Shown: positions 28,910-38,537, numbered from the stretch's first letter. The stretch is 64,000 nt of DNA from Bacteroides fluxus YIT 12057 (GCF_000195635.1 NZ_GL882633.1:1-64000), one strand, 5' to 3'. Program-made: numbers and translations. The notes: generated from the letters alone by a model not told the origin.

Positions 28910-28933
28910 TTTTACTAACTTATCGTTTTCTTA

Positions 28934-29746
28934 TTATTTCAGCAAACTTTCCGGATCCAGATGATCGGCTTCGATATCCTTGAAATAACGGTAAGTACCT
29001 ACCCTCAATTCCTCAGTAGCCGCATCGTCACAAACAATGATACCCTTTTCATGCATCTGCAAGGCGCTGATAGTCCACATCTGCATAACAGGACCTTCCA
29101 CCGCCTGATAAAGCGCACGTGCCTTGTTATGACCGTTTACGATAATCATCACTTCCTTGGCACTGAGCACAGTACCTACACCTACTGTCAGAGCAGTTTT
29201 GGGCACCTTATTCACGTCATTGTCAAAGAAACGGGAATTAGCAATGATAGTGTCGGTAGTCAATGTCTTCTGACGAGTGCGGGAAGACAAGGAGGAACCC
29301 GGCTCATTGAAAGCGATATGTCCGTCGGGGCCGATACCACCCATAAACAAGTCAATGCCACCGTAAGACTTGATTTTTTCTTCATAACGTGCACATTCCG
29401 CATCCAGATCGGCAGCATTACCATTCAAGATGTTGGTGTTTTCCGGTTTGATATCGATGTGGCTGAAGAAATTGTTCCACATGAAAGAATAGTAGCTCTC
29501 CGGATGTTCCTTGGGCAAACCTACATATTCGTCCATATTAAAAGTAACCACGTTTTGGAAAGATACGATCCCTTTTTTGTTAAGTTCGATCAATCCTTTG
29601 TACATACCCAACGGGGAAGATCCGGTAGGGCATCCCAATACAAAAGGTTTCTCAGGTGTCGGATTAGCGGCCTTGATTTTCGCAGCTACATAATGCGCTG
29701 CCCAATTTGACACGGATTGGTAATCCGGCTGAATGATTAGTCTCAT
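28934..29746 (-). CDS. nagB: glucosamine-6-phosphate deaminase
   Basis: Converts glucosamine-6-phosphate to fructose-6-phosphate and ammonia, the last step in amino-sugar use. It aligns by eye with E. coli Nag[11 protein letters not shown] phosphate loop, Asp72 in NMDEYVG, and Asp141, His143 and Glu148 in [10 protein letters not shown], all at the E. coli positions. The 270-residue length matches. It follows the flavodiiron gene by 53 bp on the same strand; no -7 motif is visible in that gap, so co-transcription is possible. It ends in a strong terminator. Confidence 0.97.
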   Translation of the reverse strand: MRLIIQPDYQSVSNWAAHYVAAKIKAANPTPEKPFVLGCPTGSSPLGMYKGLIELNKKGIVSFQNVVTFNMDEYVGLPKEHPESYYSFMWNNFFSHIDIKPENTNILNGNAADLDAECARYEEKIKSYGGIDLFMGGIGPDGHIAFNEPGSSLSSRTRQKTLTTDTIIANSRFFDNDVNKVPKTALTVGVGTVLSAKEVMIIVNGHNKARALYQAVEGPVMQMWTISALQMHEKGIIVCDDAATEELRVGTYRYFKDIEADHLDPESLLK

Positions 29747-29799
29747 TGTTCTTATTTTTATCAGGTTAATAAATTAGGGGTTATTTTATGAATTTTGAA

Positions 29800-31005
29800 T
29801 TATGAGTTGGTTCTGTCTTTCTTCAGACGCTCCGCCATGGCACGGGCCAGGTTCTCGCACTGTTCGTAAGTGATATCTTTCATGGCCTGTTTCATCTCAA
29901 CCGGGTCACCGACTATCTCAAACTTACTTTTCTCGGCAAACTCGCCCATACGTTTCACCGCAGCACCGGCCCAGCAGAAAGAACCGAAGTAACCAAGATA
30001 GCGTCCCTTTACTTCACGAACCAGTATCTTGGAAAGTAAAGATTCTATTTCGGGATAAATCTGGTTGCTATAGGTAGGGCTTCCGATAATCAAACCTCTG
30101 TATTTGAAGATGTCCATCAAGATATAAGAGGGATTGCTCTTGCTGACATTATGCATCACAATGTTCTTGATGCCCTGTGCCGAAAGTTCGGCGGCGACAG
30201 CTTCCGCCATCTGCTCCGTATTGCCGTACATGGAACCGTATGCAATGACCACACCCTCATCGGCGGCATAACGGCTCAGTTTATCGTAGATGCCGATTAC
30301 CTTAGCTATATTTTCCGTCCACACCGGTCCATGCGTAGAGCAGATGGTAGAAATAGGCAGTCCGCCCAACTTCGCCAGCGCCTTTTGTACCGGAGAACCG
30401 TATTTACCGACAATATTGGAGTAATAGCGCACCATCTCATCCCAATATCTGTCCAGATTGATACGTGTATCAAGGAAGCCGCCGTCCAGCGTGCCGAAGC
30501 AGCCGAAGCCGTCACCGGAGAAGAGAACACCGTCTGTTTCGTCAAAAGTCATCATCGTCTCGGGCCAATGCACCATAGGCGTCATGTAGAAACGGAGTTT
30601 ATGATGCCCCAATGCCAGGAAATCTTCATCTTTCACCATATATTGTTCGCCCGTCACACCATAGAACCCTTCAATCATACCGAAAGTCTGCTTATTGCCT
30701 ACGATAATAATGTCCGGATAATGCTGCTTGATAAGACGTATCGAGCCGGAATGGTCAGGCTCCATGTGGTTTATGATCAAATATTGAATAGGACGTTCAC
30801 CTATAATGCTCTTAATCTTACGAAGATATACTTCAAAATAACAGATATCCACTGTATCAACCAATGCAACAGTCTCATCGTCTATCAGGTAAGAGTTGTA
30901 TGACACTCCGTAAGGCAATGGCCACATACCTTCAAACAAATGCTTATTGCGGTCATTCACTCCCACATAGTGGATTTTTCCTTTTATCACTGTTTTTGGG
31001 TTCAT
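29800..31005 (-). CDS. FprA-family A-type flavodiiron protein
   Basis: Cytoplasmic flavodiiron enzyme that reduces O2 to water or NO to N2O, protecting anaerobes from oxygen. The N-terminal metallo-beta-lactamase-like domain has the diiron ligands H80-x-E82-x-D84-H85 (INHMEPDHSGS), then MVHWPETMMTFD, LFSGDGFGCFG and CSTHGPVW. The C-terminal flavodoxin domain begins near residue 250 with VVIAYGSMYGNTEQMAEAV, the FMN-phosphate loop. Length 401 is typical of class A; there is no extra rubredoxin domain. Confidence 0.95.
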   Translation of the reverse strand: MNPKTVIKGKIHYVGVNDRNKHLFEGMWPLPYGVSYNSYLIDDETVALVDTVDICYFEVYLRKIKSIIGERPIQYLIINHMEPDHSGSIRLIKQHYPDIIIVGNKQTFGMIEGFYGVTGEQYMVKDEDFLALGHHKLRFYMTPMVHWPETMMTFDETDGVLFSGDGFGCFGTLDGGFLDTRINLDRYWDEMVRYYSNIVGKYGSPVQKALAKLGGLPISTICSTHGPVWTENIAKVIGIYDKLSRYAADEGVVIAYGSMYGNTEQMAEAVAAELSAQGIKNIVMHNVSKSNPSYILMDIFKYRGLIIGSPTYSNQIYPEIESLLSKILVREVKGRYLGYFGSFCWAGAAVKRMGEFAEKSKFEIVGDPVEMKQAMKDITYEQCENLARAMAERLKKDRTNS

Positions 31006-31046
31006 TGTTATTCTTTATTTAGATTGATTCCATATTCTAACAGCTG

Positions 31047-31054
31047 CAAAAATA
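31047..31054 (-). promoter_or_regulatory. -7 promoter motif for the flavodiiron gene
   Basis: TATTTTTG on the minus strand, 41 bp before the start codon at 31005. Confidence 0.5.
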
Positions 31055-31065
31055 ACGTTTTTTTC

Positions 31066-31992
31066 TCACATATCATACTTCTTGCCTTGATAAGCGCCCA
31101 GTTCTTTCATTCTTTTTAGTACCCGGTGGTTAAATTCATAATTTTTTAGTCCCCAGTCCGGCGCAATCAGCAGGTCTTTAGGAGACTGAGAGACGAAACG
31201 TTCCAATACAATATCGGGACGCAGATGTTCAATATAATCAATAACCAGTTCGATATATTCATCTACCTGGAACAAATGAAAATCCTGCGGATGCTGTTCA
31301 TATTCCAAAGCCATACGGGTACCCCGTATCAACTGCAACTGATGCATCTTCAACGTAGTAACCGGTAAACGGGACAAGGTTGCGGCTTGCGCCACAATAC
31401 TTTCGTGCGTCTCGCCCGGCAATCCTAAAATGACATGCCCACCGGTAAGAATGCCGCATGCCGCTGTCCGTTCCACAGCATCGACGGTAGCTTGGAAAGT
31501 ATGCCCGCGGTTAATGCGCTTCAAGGTTTCATCACGGGTGCTTTCTATACCATATTCTACCAAAAGGAAGGTTTGCCTGTTGATCCCTTCCAGATAACGG
31601 AGCAATTCATCGGGCATGCAATCGGGGCGAGTACCTATGACAAGCCCCACCACCCCATCTACCGACAATGCTTCTTCATATTTCCGTTTCAAGCTTTCCA
31701 GTTCGCCGTAGGTATTAGTATATGCCTGAAAGTAGGCAAGATATTTCATCTCCGGATATTTACGAGCAAAGAAAAGTTTACCCTCTTCCAACTGTTGCGT
31801 AACAGTTTTTTCCGTACGGCAATAATCGGGATTAAACGTCTGGTTGTTACAGTAAGTGCAACCGCCATAGCCTTTACTCCCATCCCGGTTGGGACAAGTA
31901 AAGCCGGCATTCAACGATATTTTCTGCACTTTGTAAGGAAAATAACGTTTCAGAAAAACAGGAAATTCATTATAAAGAGGTGTAATGCTCAT
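31066..31992 (-). CDS. YhcC-type (TIGR01212) radical SAM protein
   Basis: Radical SAM enzyme of the YhcC/TIGR01212 group, whose reaction is not firmly known. The sequence has YFPYKVQKISLNAGFTCPNRDG then GGCTYCNNQTFNPDYC; the three cluster Cys have the spacing C-x11-C-x2-C, which is characteristic of this group rather than CxxxCxxC. Further marks are VGLVIGTRPDC and GGHVILGLPGET. The start at 31992 (MSITPLYNEF) is preferred; upstream Met codons at 31998 and 32016 lie close to the promoter motif at 32014-32021. Length about 308. Confidence 0.88.
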   Translation of the reverse strand: MSITPLYNEFPVFLKRYFPYKVQKISLNAGFTCPNRDGSKGYGGCTYCNNQTFNPDYCRTEKTVTQQLEEGKLFFARKYPEMKYLAYFQAYTNTYGELESLKRKYEEALSVDGVVGLVIGTRPDCMPDELLRYLEGINRQTFLLVEYGIESTRDETLKRINRGHTFQATVDAVERTAACGILTGGHVILGLPGETHESIVAQAATLSRLPVTTLKMHQLQLIRGTRMALEYEQHPQDFHLFQVDEYIELVIDYIEHLRPDIVLERFVSQSPKDLLIAPDWGLKNYEFNHRVLKRMKELGAYQGKKYDM

Positions 31993-32013
31993 AATCATAT
32001 TTATTATACCAGA

Positions 32014-32021
32014 CAAAAATA
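32014..32021 (-). promoter_or_regulatory. -7 promoter motif for the radical SAM gene
   Basis: TATTTTTG on the minus strand, 22 bp before the preferred start at 31992. Because it overlaps the region of the longest possible start, it supports the internal ATG. Confidence 0.5.
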
Positions 32022-32108
32022 AAGTTTTTACGAGAGATTCTAATGATTGATTACATTATTTATACACAAAATTCTCTTTCCGCATACAGGAAGAATGAAA
32101 TTAATTCA

Positions 32109-32116
32109 TAGCTTTG
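32109..32116 (+). promoter_or_regulatory. -7 promoter motif for the MFS gene
   Basis: TAGCTTTG on the plus strand, 25 bp before the ATG at 32141. A TTG at 32114 that could serve as an earlier start falls inside this motif, so the ATG is preferred. Confidence 0.55.
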
Positions 32117-32140
32117 CATAAATCACTTATACGATTAATC

Positions 32141-33319
32141 ATGGGTAACTATCACAAAAACCTCGTTTTTACGGCCGCATGCATCGGTATGTGTTTTTTC
32201 GGCGTCTCGATGATTACATTGGGGGCCGTATTACCGTCACTCGTCAACAAGTTGGATTTAAGTGGACTGCAAACCACCACCTTAGTCACGTTCCTGCCAC
32301 TCGGCATGCTGATTGGTTCTTTGATATTCGGCCCTATCGTTGACCACTTCGGACATAAGGCCCTGTTGGTTCCAAGTTGTATCATCGTATTGCTGGGTAT
32401 GGAAGGACTTGCCTTTTTTGAGAACATCCCCTTGCTGCAGGCTTCCATCATCGGCATCGGCTTAGGAGGAGGCATCCTTAACGGAGAAACCAACGCACTG
32501 GTAGCCGATATTTCCGGAGAATCCGAGAAAGGCTCACGGCTCAGCTTCCTGGGAATGTTCTACGGACTTGGCGCATTGGGCATTCCTATGCTATTGGGAG
32601 CCTTATCCAGACACTTTACGTTTGAAGCCATATTACAAGGCATTGGCACAATCATGCTGATTGGTATCGTGTATTGTATCCCCATACGTTTTCCCGCACC
32701 CAAGCAAGCCCAGGGTTTCCCCGTAAAAGAGGGATTGGGATTACTGAAAGAAAGCAGCCTGTTGTTGCTCAGTCTCATTCTCTTTTTCCAAAGCGGCATC
32801 GAAGGAGTCTGCAACAATTGGTCCACAAGCTATTTCGGACAAGCAGCCGACATGCCCGCCAACCAGGCACTGATAGCACTGACCTGCATGGTAGCCGGAC
32901 TTACAGTGGCACGTATGCTTCAAGTTGTAGTCTTCAAGAAAATAAAACCGGAAACGGTACTTCCCTATAGCCTCATCCTGACTGCCACCGGTTTTACCCT
33001 GCTCACTTTCTCGCCGGGATTCATACGGGCAGCCATCGGCATGGCCATTGTAGGTGCAGGTCTCTCATCTACCTATCCCGTCATATTAAGCGTGCTCGGC
33101 AACCGCTATCCTTCTTTGTCGGGAACGGCATTCAGCGTGGCACTTGCCATCGCGCTCGTGGGGCAGGCAACCATGAATGGGCTGATGGGAGTCGTCTCAC
33201 AATATGAAAGCGGCCTCAACCTCTATCCCTACCTTATGATCGGCTCTCTCATCATTATGCTCCTTTTGTTCAAACGTTCACTCGCAGAATATCAGAAAAA
33301 GTCAAAATCTTCTAATTAA
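32141..33319 (+). CDS. major facilitator superfamily transporter
   Basis: Inner-membrane transporter with about 12 predicted helices in 392 residues. Visible MFS marks are the loop 2-3 motif GPIVDHFGHKALLV and GIGLGGGILNGETNALVADISGE in helices 4-5. The pattern of the first half recalls sugar porters of the FucP-like group, but the substrate cannot be assigned. Start chosen at MGNYHKNLVF (32141) because the longer frame begins with TTG inside the promoter motif. Monocistronic, with a terminator directly after it. Confidence 0.85.
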   Translation: MGNYHKNLVFTAACIGMCFFGVSMITLGAVLPSLVNKLDLSGLQTTTLVTFLPLGMLIGSLIFGPIVDHFGHKALLVPSCIIVLLGMEGLAFFENIPLLQASIIGIGLGGGILNGETNALVADISGESEKGSRLSFLGMFYGLGALGIPMLLGALSRHFTFEAILQGIGTIMLIGIVYCIPIRFPAPKQAQGFPVKEGLGLLKESSLLLLSLILFFQSGIEGVCNNWSTSYFGQAADMPANQALIALTCMVAGLTVARMLQVVVFKKIKPETVLPYSLILTATGFTLLTFSPGFIRAAIGMAIVGAGLSSTYPVILSVLGNRYPSLSGTAFSVALAIALVGQATMNGLMGVVSQYESGLNLYPYLMIGSLIIMLLLFKRSLAEYQKKSKSSN

Positions 33320-33353
33320 AGCTATTCCAATCATGATCCATGAGTGACCGTCC

Positions 33354-33395
33354 GTCCGTTCTACTTCTCTCCCAAGAAGCAGAACGGACCTTTTT
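33354..33395 (+). terminator. rho-independent terminator after the MFS gene
   Basis: Stem GTCCGTTCT-A-CTTCT with AGAAG-C-AGAACGGAC (33354-33368 with 33375-33389), six-base loop, then CTTTTT. Confidence 0.9.
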
Positions 33396-33460
33396 GCATA
33401 AAAACCGTATCTTGACACAAAAAAGGAACAAGTTCATTTCATTCTGTTCAGGGTTTACAT

Positions 33461-33468
33461 TATCTTTG
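33461..33468 (+). promoter_or_regulatory. -7 promoter motif for the DPP IV-lipA operon
   Basis: TATCTTTG, a perfect -7 match, 41 bp before the start at 33510. TTTC at 33437-33440 is 20 bp upstream, one base from the -33 TTTG. Confidence 0.6.
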
Positions 33469-33509
33469 CCTTGAAAACCTAAAAACAAGGATATAACCTA
33501 ATTTAAAAA

Positions 33510-35720
33510 ATGAAACAGATAAGCATCGCACTCTTATTTTGCCTCTGCACATTGGCGAGTTTCGCCCAAGACGGCAAATCACTGGATTTAAAAGAAATCG
33601 TATCCGGCAAGTTCCGTCCCGAAAACATTTACGGTGTCATTCCCATTCCGGGTGACGGAGAGCATTATTCACAAATGAATGCCGACGGTACTCAAATCAT
33701 CAAATATTCCTTTAAGACCGGAAAACCCGTAGAAGTATTGTTCGATGCTGCCACCGCGCGCGAATGTCCTTTCAAGACTTTCGACAGTTACAGTTTTTCA
33801 CCGGATGGCGGAAAACTGCTCATTGCAACGAAAACCACACCCATATATCGCCATTCCTATACAGCCGTACACTACCTTTATAGTCTGAAACGGAATCTGG
33901 ACGGTAAGATCAATAATGTAGTAGAAAAGCTTTCGGATGGCGGCCCGCAACAGGTACCCGTATTTTCTCCGGATGGAAACATGGTAGCTTTTGTACGCGA
34001 CAACAATATCTTTCTGGTCAAGCTGTTATATGGCAACAGTGAAAGCCAGGTGACGGAAGACGGCAAACGCAACGCCGTATTAAACGGTATCCCCGACTGG
34101 GTATATGAAGAAGAATTCTCTTTTAATCGTGCCCTGGAATTCAGCGCGGACAGCAAAATGATTGCCTTTATCCGCTTCGACGAGACGGAGGTGCCTTCCT
34201 ATACCTTCCCGGTATTTGCAGGTGAAGCCCCGCATATTGCGGCCTACGAAAAATATCCCGGAGAATATACTTACAAGTATCCCAAAACCGGTGAACCCAA
34301 CTCCAAAGTATCCGTCCACACTTTCGACATAAAATCCAAAGTAACCCGCAAGCTGAATGTTCCTATGGATGCCGACGGGTACATTCCCCGCATCCGCTTC
34401 ACCAAAGACCCGAACAAGCTGGCCGTGATGACACTGAACCGCCATCAGAACCGGTTCGACCTCTATTTTGCCGACCCCCGCAGTACGGTCTGCAAACTGG
34501 CCCTCCGCGATGAAAGCGACACTTACATCAAAGAAAATGTATTCGACAATATCATCTTCTATCCTGAATACTTCAGCTTTGTCAGTGAAAAAAGCGGTTA
34601 CAACCATCTGTATTGGTACAGCATGGGGGGGAATCTGTTGAAGCAAGTTACAGCAGGGAAGTACGAAGTAAAAGAGTTCCTGGGCTATGATTCCGAAGAC
34701 GGTTCTTTCTACTTTACCAGCAATGAGGAAAGCCCCATGCGTAAAGCCGTATATAAGATTGACCGTAAGGGTAAAAAACAAAAGCTTTCTGCCCAAGCAG
34801 GGATCAATAATGCACAGTTCAGCACAAACATGAAATATTTCATGAACCGCTATACGAGCCTGAGCACCCCCACTGTCATCACATTGAACGACAATACGGG
34901 CAAGACACTTACCACCCTTGTTACCAACGAGAAACTGAAACAGACCTTGGACGGATACAACGTACCGCAAAAAGAATTCTTTACCTTCCAAACTTCCGAC
35001 GGTACTACGTTGAATGGATGGATGATGAAACCGATTGGTTTCTCTACAGCCCAAAAGTATCCGGTACTGATGTTTCAATACAGCGGGCCCGGTTCACAAC
35101 AAGTTCTTGATAACTTCAGCATCAGTTGGGAGACCTACATGGCATCACAAGGCTATATCGTAGTCTGTGTGGATGGACGCGGTACAGGCGGACGCGGTGC
35201 CGAGTTTGAAAAATGCACTTACTTGAACTTAGGGGTGAAAGAAGCTAAAGATCAAGTAGAAACCGCCCTCTACATGGGAAGCCAGCCGTATGTAGATAAG
35301 AGCCGCATCGGTATATGGGGATGGAGTTTCGGTGGTTATATGACCATCATGAGCATGAGTGAAGGTACTCCGGTATTCAAAGCCGGTGTCGCCGTGGCCG
35401 CCGTTACAGACTGGAATTATTATGACACCATCTACGGCGAACGTTTCATGCGCACTCCCAAAGAGAATGCCGAAGGCTATAAAGCCTCTTCCGCCTTCAC
35501 ACGTGCCGGCAAACTGAATGGCAACCTTCTGCTGGTACATGGCATGGCGGATGATAATGTACACTTCCAGAACTGTACCGAATATGCAGAACATTTAGTG
35601 CAACTCGGCAAGCAGTTTGACATGCAAGTCTATACTAACCGGAACCACGGCATTTTCGGAGGCAATACACGCCTGCATCTATATACGAAATTGACTAATT
35701 TCTTCAAAAACAACCTTTGA
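33510..35720 (+). CDS. dipeptidyl peptidase IV (S9 family)
   Basis: Exported serine peptidase that removes X-Pro or X-Ala dipeptides from peptide N-termini. Signal peptide ends at ASFAQ (about residue 20). An N-terminal eight-bladed propeller (about 35-470) includes WVYEEEF, the Glu pair that binds the peptide amino terminus. The C-terminal alpha/beta hydrolase has the triad Ser606 (GWSFGGY), Asp681 (HGMADDNVHF) and His713 (NRNHGIFGG), with spacing close to human DPP4. Length 736 is typical. lipA begins 4 bp after its stop. Confidence 0.95.
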   Translation: MKQISIALLFCLCTLASFAQDGKSLDLKEIVSGKFRPENIYGVIPIPGDGEHYSQMNADGTQIIKYSFKTGKPVEVLFDAATARECPFKTFDSYSFSPDGGKLLIATKTTPIYRHSYTAVHYLYSLKRNLDGKINNVVEKLSDGGPQQVPVFSPDGNMVAFVRDNNIFLVKLLYGNSESQVTEDGKRNAVLNGIPDWVYEEEFSFNRALEFSADSKMIAFIRFDETEVPSYTFPVFAGEAPHIAAYEKYPGEYTYKYPKTGEPNSKVSVHTFDIKSKVTRKLNVPMDADGYIPRIRFTKDPNKLAVMTLNRHQNRFDLYFADPRSTVCKLALRDESDTYIKENVFDNIIFYPEYFSFVSEKSGYNHLYWYSMGGNLLKQVTAGKYEVKEFLGYDSEDGSFYFTSNEESPMRKAVYKIDRKGKKQKLSAQAGINNAQFSTNMKYFMNRYTSLSTPTVITLNDNTGKTLTTLVTNEKLKQTLDGYNVPQKEFFTFQTSDGTTLNGWMMKPIGFSTAQKYPVLMFQYSGPGSQQVLDNFSISWETYMASQGYIVVCVDGRGTGGRGAEFEKCTYLNLGVKEAKDQVETALYMGSQPYVDKSRIGIWGWSFGGYMTIMSMSEGTPVFKAGVAVAAVTDWNYYDTIYGERFMRTPKENAEGYKASSAFTRAGKLNGNLLLVHGMADDNVHFQNCTEYAEHLVQLGKQFDMQVYTNRNHGIFGGNTRLHLYTKLTNFFKNNL

Positions 35721-35724
35721 TTAA

Positions 35725-36594
35725 ATGGCGGAAAGAGTACGCAAGCCGGAATGGCTCAAAATAAGCATTGGTGCCAATGAGCGCTATACCGAAACAAAAC
35801 GCATTGTGGAATCCCATTGCCTCCATACGATTTGCAGCAGTGGCCGTTGCCCCAACATGGGAGAATGTTGGGGTAAAGGAACCGCCACCTTTATGATAGG
35901 TGGCGATATCTGTACCCGTTGCTGTAAATTCTGCAATACCCAAACCGGCAAACCGTTGCCTCTGGATGTCAATGAACCGGCCCATGTAGCAGAGTCCATT
36001 GCCCTGATGAAGCTTTCGCATGCCGTCATCACTTCTGTAGACAGGGATGACCTGTCCGATCTAGGGGCGGCACATTGGGTACATACGATACAGGAAATCA
36101 GACGCATCAATCCAGAAACCACAGTCGAGGTACTGATTCCCGATTTTCAAGGCCGAAAAGAACTGATAGCCCAAATCACGGAGGCTCATCCGGACATCAT
36201 TTCCCATAATATGGAAACTGTAAGGCGTATTACACCCTTAGTGCGCAGTGCCGCCCGCTACGAAACCAGCCTGGACGTTTTGAGACAAGTGGCAGAAAGC
36301 GGTATCACCACCAAATCCGGTATCATGGTAGGCCTGGGCGAAACACCCGTTGAAGTGGAAGAACTTATGGACGACCTGCGCCGGGCAGGCTGCCATATAC
36401 TGACTATCGGACAATACCTGCAACCAAGCCACAGGCATTATCCGGTCGCAGAATATGTTACTCCCGAACAGTTTGGCATATACAGACAGCTCGGACTTGA
36501 CAAAGGCTTCACTCAAGTAGAAAGCGCTCCTTTGGTCCGTTCATCCTATCATGCAGAAAAATCAGCCTTATTCTTACAAAAGAAGGTGAAATAA
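35725..36594 (+). CDS. lipA: lipoyl synthase
   Basis: Radical SAM enzyme that inserts two sulfurs into protein-bound octanoate to make lipoate. Both iron-sulfur motifs are complete: C37-x4-C42-x5-C48 (auxiliary cluster) and C63-x3-C67-x2-C70 (SAM cluster). The C-terminal RSSYHAE with the auxiliary cluster Ser ligand is present. 289 residues. Located 4 bp after the DPP IV gene, so it is co-transcribed; this pairing looks conserved in Bacteroides as far as I recall. Confidence 0.98.
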   Translation: MAERVRKPEWLKISIGANERYTETKRIVESHCLHTICSSGRCPNMGECWGKGTATFMIGGDICTRCCKFCNTQTGKPLPLDVNEPAHVAESIALMKLSHAVITSVDRDDLSDLGAAHWVHTIQEIRRINPETTVEVLIPDFQGRKELIAQITEAHPDIISHNMETVRRITPLVRSAARYETSLDVLRQVAESGITTKSGIMVGLGETPVEVEELMDDLRRAGCHILTIGQYLQPSHRHYPVAEYVTPEQFGIYRQLGLDKGFTQVESAPLVRSSYHAEKSALFLQKKVK

Positions 36595-36648
36595 AGAACA
36601 TTTTGTTGTTCCGTATGTTATAATGGAAACGGCAAAATAGTACGGATA

Positions 36649-37767
36649 ATGGGTCATCAAAAAGTTCTATCGTCTAAGTTCAATATGTCATTGGGATTTA
36701 TCCCCGTTATTATATCCATCCTGCTATGCGAAGTTATAACGCAAGACATATCCATCTACACCGGTGCCGGTGTAGGGGTATTGCTATATCTATATTCATG
36801 GAGGCATAAAGGGGCGCGTATTCCCCAGATTATACTTTGCTGTACAACGGGAATGTTACTATTGCTATCAATAACCACCTTGTTCACAACAAGTTATTGT
36901 CCACGTTCCATGTTCCCCTTTACATTGGAGGTCAGTGCCATTATACCTCCTCTTATCATCTTTCTGAACCGAAAACGTTTCCTGGATTACCATGCCGCCC
37001 AAACAGGACAATGTTGCAAACAACTTTTTGCCCAATCAGCCGAAGCGGCAATCGTATCCGCCCGTGTCGTACTCATCATCAGCTTTCTGCATTTCCTGAC
37101 TATCTTCCTTGCCATCCTGATAAGTCACCCGTTAGGGAATACCACACGATACATCTTATTCAACATAGCTCCCGCCGCCGTATTTATCCTTTGCATCGTA
37201 TTCAACCAGTTCGGTATCATCTATTTCAATGTAGTCATGAAACATACGGTATTTGTACCGATAGTAGATAAGAAAGGAGATGTCATAGGAAAAGCGATCG
37301 CATCCGAAGCCATCAATAAACGACACGACTATATCAATCCGGTAATCAGGATCGCGGCTGCCTCGCATGGTATGTTATTCCTCCTTCCCCGCCCCCAGTG
37401 CAGCACATTTGAAAAAGGGAAAATAGACTTGCTTATAGAAGGATATCTGTTATATGGGGAAACCCTTGAGCAGGGAGTCAGCAGAATATTGAGACAAGCA
37501 TTGCCTGCCGCTCCGCTGGACGATTTACATTTCAATCTGAAGTATCATTTTGAGAATGAAGCGACCAACCGGTTGATTTACCTGTTCACCCTGGATCTGG
37601 ACGATGATTCCATCCTATGCAATAAATCCTTTAAAGGTGGAAAGCTGTGGACATTCCAACAAATAGAGCACAATCTGGACAGGAATTTCTTCAGTCACTG
37701 CTTCGAATATGAATACGAGCACCTGAAGTCCATCATTTGTACAAGAGAAAAATACAAGGAATCTTAG
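36649..37767 (+). CDS. multi-spanning membrane protein with Nudix-like C-terminal domain
   Basis: Not recognised as a named family. The N-terminal 210 residues hold about six hydrophobic helices (for example LGFIPVIISILLCEVI, IPQIILCCTTGMLLLLSITTLF, VVLIISFLHFLTIFLAILIS). The C-terminal 160 residues start with FVPIVDKKGDVIGKAIASEA and contain LIEGYLLYGETLEQGVSRILRQAL, which has the spacing of a Nudix box but lacks most of its acidic metal ligands. It follows lipA by 54 bp. Its 3' end overlaps the convergent methyltransferase gene by 35 bp. An alternative start is the Met at 36685. Confidence 0.7.
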   Translation: MGHQKVLSSKFNMSLGFIPVIISILLCEVITQDISIYTGAGVGVLLYLYSWRHKGARIPQIILCCTTGMLLLLSITTLFTTSYCPRSMFPFTLEVSAIIPPLIIFLNRKRFLDYHAAQTGQCCKQLFAQSAEAAIVSARVVLIISFLHFLTIFLAILISHPLGNTTRYILFNIAPAAVFILCIVFNQFGIIYFNVVMKHTVFVPIVDKKGDVIGKAIASEAINKRHDYINPVIRIAAASHGMLFLLPRPQCSTFEKGKIDLLIEGYLLYGETLEQGVSRILRQALPAAPLDDLHFNLKYHFENEATNRLIYLFTLDLDDDSILCNKSFKGGKLWTFQQIEHNLDRNFFSHCFEYEYEHLKSIICTREKYKES

Positions 37768-38437
37768 AAAGGTCGGGAACTTTACCGTGCCACTCTTTTA
37801 TGGTCTTCGTCTTGATATACTCCCCCTCACAAGTAATGTTGGCCGCAATGCAGAGTCTTGTCTGCGGACGGCAATTATGCAGGATATCATCCACCATCTT
37901 ATTATTGCGGTAAGGAGTCTCTATAAAAAGCTGAGTCTGCTGTTCGGTATATACACGTTGCTCCAGCATCTTTATTTTTTTGGCACGCTCCCCCGCCTCA
38001 ATCGGTAGGTAACCATGGAAAGCAAAACTCTGCCCGTTGAATCCGGAACCCATGACAGACAGAATAATGGAAGAAGGGCCCACCAAAGGAACTACCCTGA
38101 GATTTTTCTTTTGGGCAATCGCCACTACATCTGCTCCCGGATCAGCCACTGCCGGACAACCGGCTTCCGAAATGACCCCCATAGAATGACCGGCCTCAAG
38201 AGGCTGAAGATAACCGGATAATTCTTCCGGCGTTGTATGCTTGTTCAGCGTATAAAATTTCAGGGCATCAATATCTATCTCCCGGTCCACTTTCTTTAAA
38301 AAACGGCGTGCAGAACGTATATCCTCCACAATAAAATGGTGGATTCTCAATATCACTTCCTTATTATAAGAAGGCAAGACTGTTTCAAGAGGCGTATCAC
38401 CCAAAGTAACGGGCAAAAGATAAAGAGCGGCAGACAT
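37733..38437 (-). CDS. RsmI-like SAM-dependent (tetrapyrrole methylase family) methyltransferase
   Basis: Resembles the 16S rRNA C1402 2'-O-methyltransferase RsmI but is shorter (234 versus about 286 residues). Family marks are LYLLPVTLGD at the front, FIVEDIRSARRFL where RsmI has an EDTR motif, MGVISEAGCPAVADPG (SAM-binding GxPxxxDPG) and VPLVGPSSIILSVMGSGF. The usual C-terminal helical extension is missing. The last 35 bp overlap the opposite-strand membrane protein gene. Confidence 0.82.
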   Translation of the reverse strand: MSAALYLLPVTLGDTPLETVLPSYNKEVILRIHHFIVEDIRSARRFLKKVDREIDIDALKFYTLNKHTTPEELSGYLQPLEAGHSMGVISEAGCPAVADPGADVVAIAQKKNLRVVPLVGPSSIILSVMGSGFNGQSFAFHGYLPIEAGERAKKIKMLEQRVYTEQQTQLFIETPYRNNKMVDDILHNCRPQTRLCIAANITCEGEYIKTKTIKEWHGKVPDLSKIPCIFLLYK

Positions 38438-38464
38438 GGTTACAGGCAGATTTTAAATAAATAA

Positions 38465-38514
38465 ATGAAGAATGAAGGATGAAATGCTACCTGCTTTCAT
38501 TCTTCATTCTTCGT
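38465..38514. repeat. hairpin of GAATGAA-type simple repeat
   Basis: A 20-bp imperfect inverted repeat (38465-38484 with 38495-38514, two mismatches) made of ATGAAGAATGAAGG-like sequence, lying after fabI and before the methyltransferase gene, which are on the same strand. It could end fabI transcription, although the stem is AT-rich and no strong T run follows. Confidence 0.6.
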
Positions 38515-38537
38515 TCTTGATTCTTCATTTCTACGGC

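Noticed and set aside
28490..28933. tRNA or small structured RNA in the nagB gap
   Set aside because: Apart from the terminator and the repeat array I see no cloverleaf or conserved RNA pattern; no tRNA or rRNA gene was recognised anywhere in the window.
34080..35078. 332-residue minus-strand frame inside the DPP IV gene
   Set aside because: It is antisense to a conserved peptidase and lacks any family motif.
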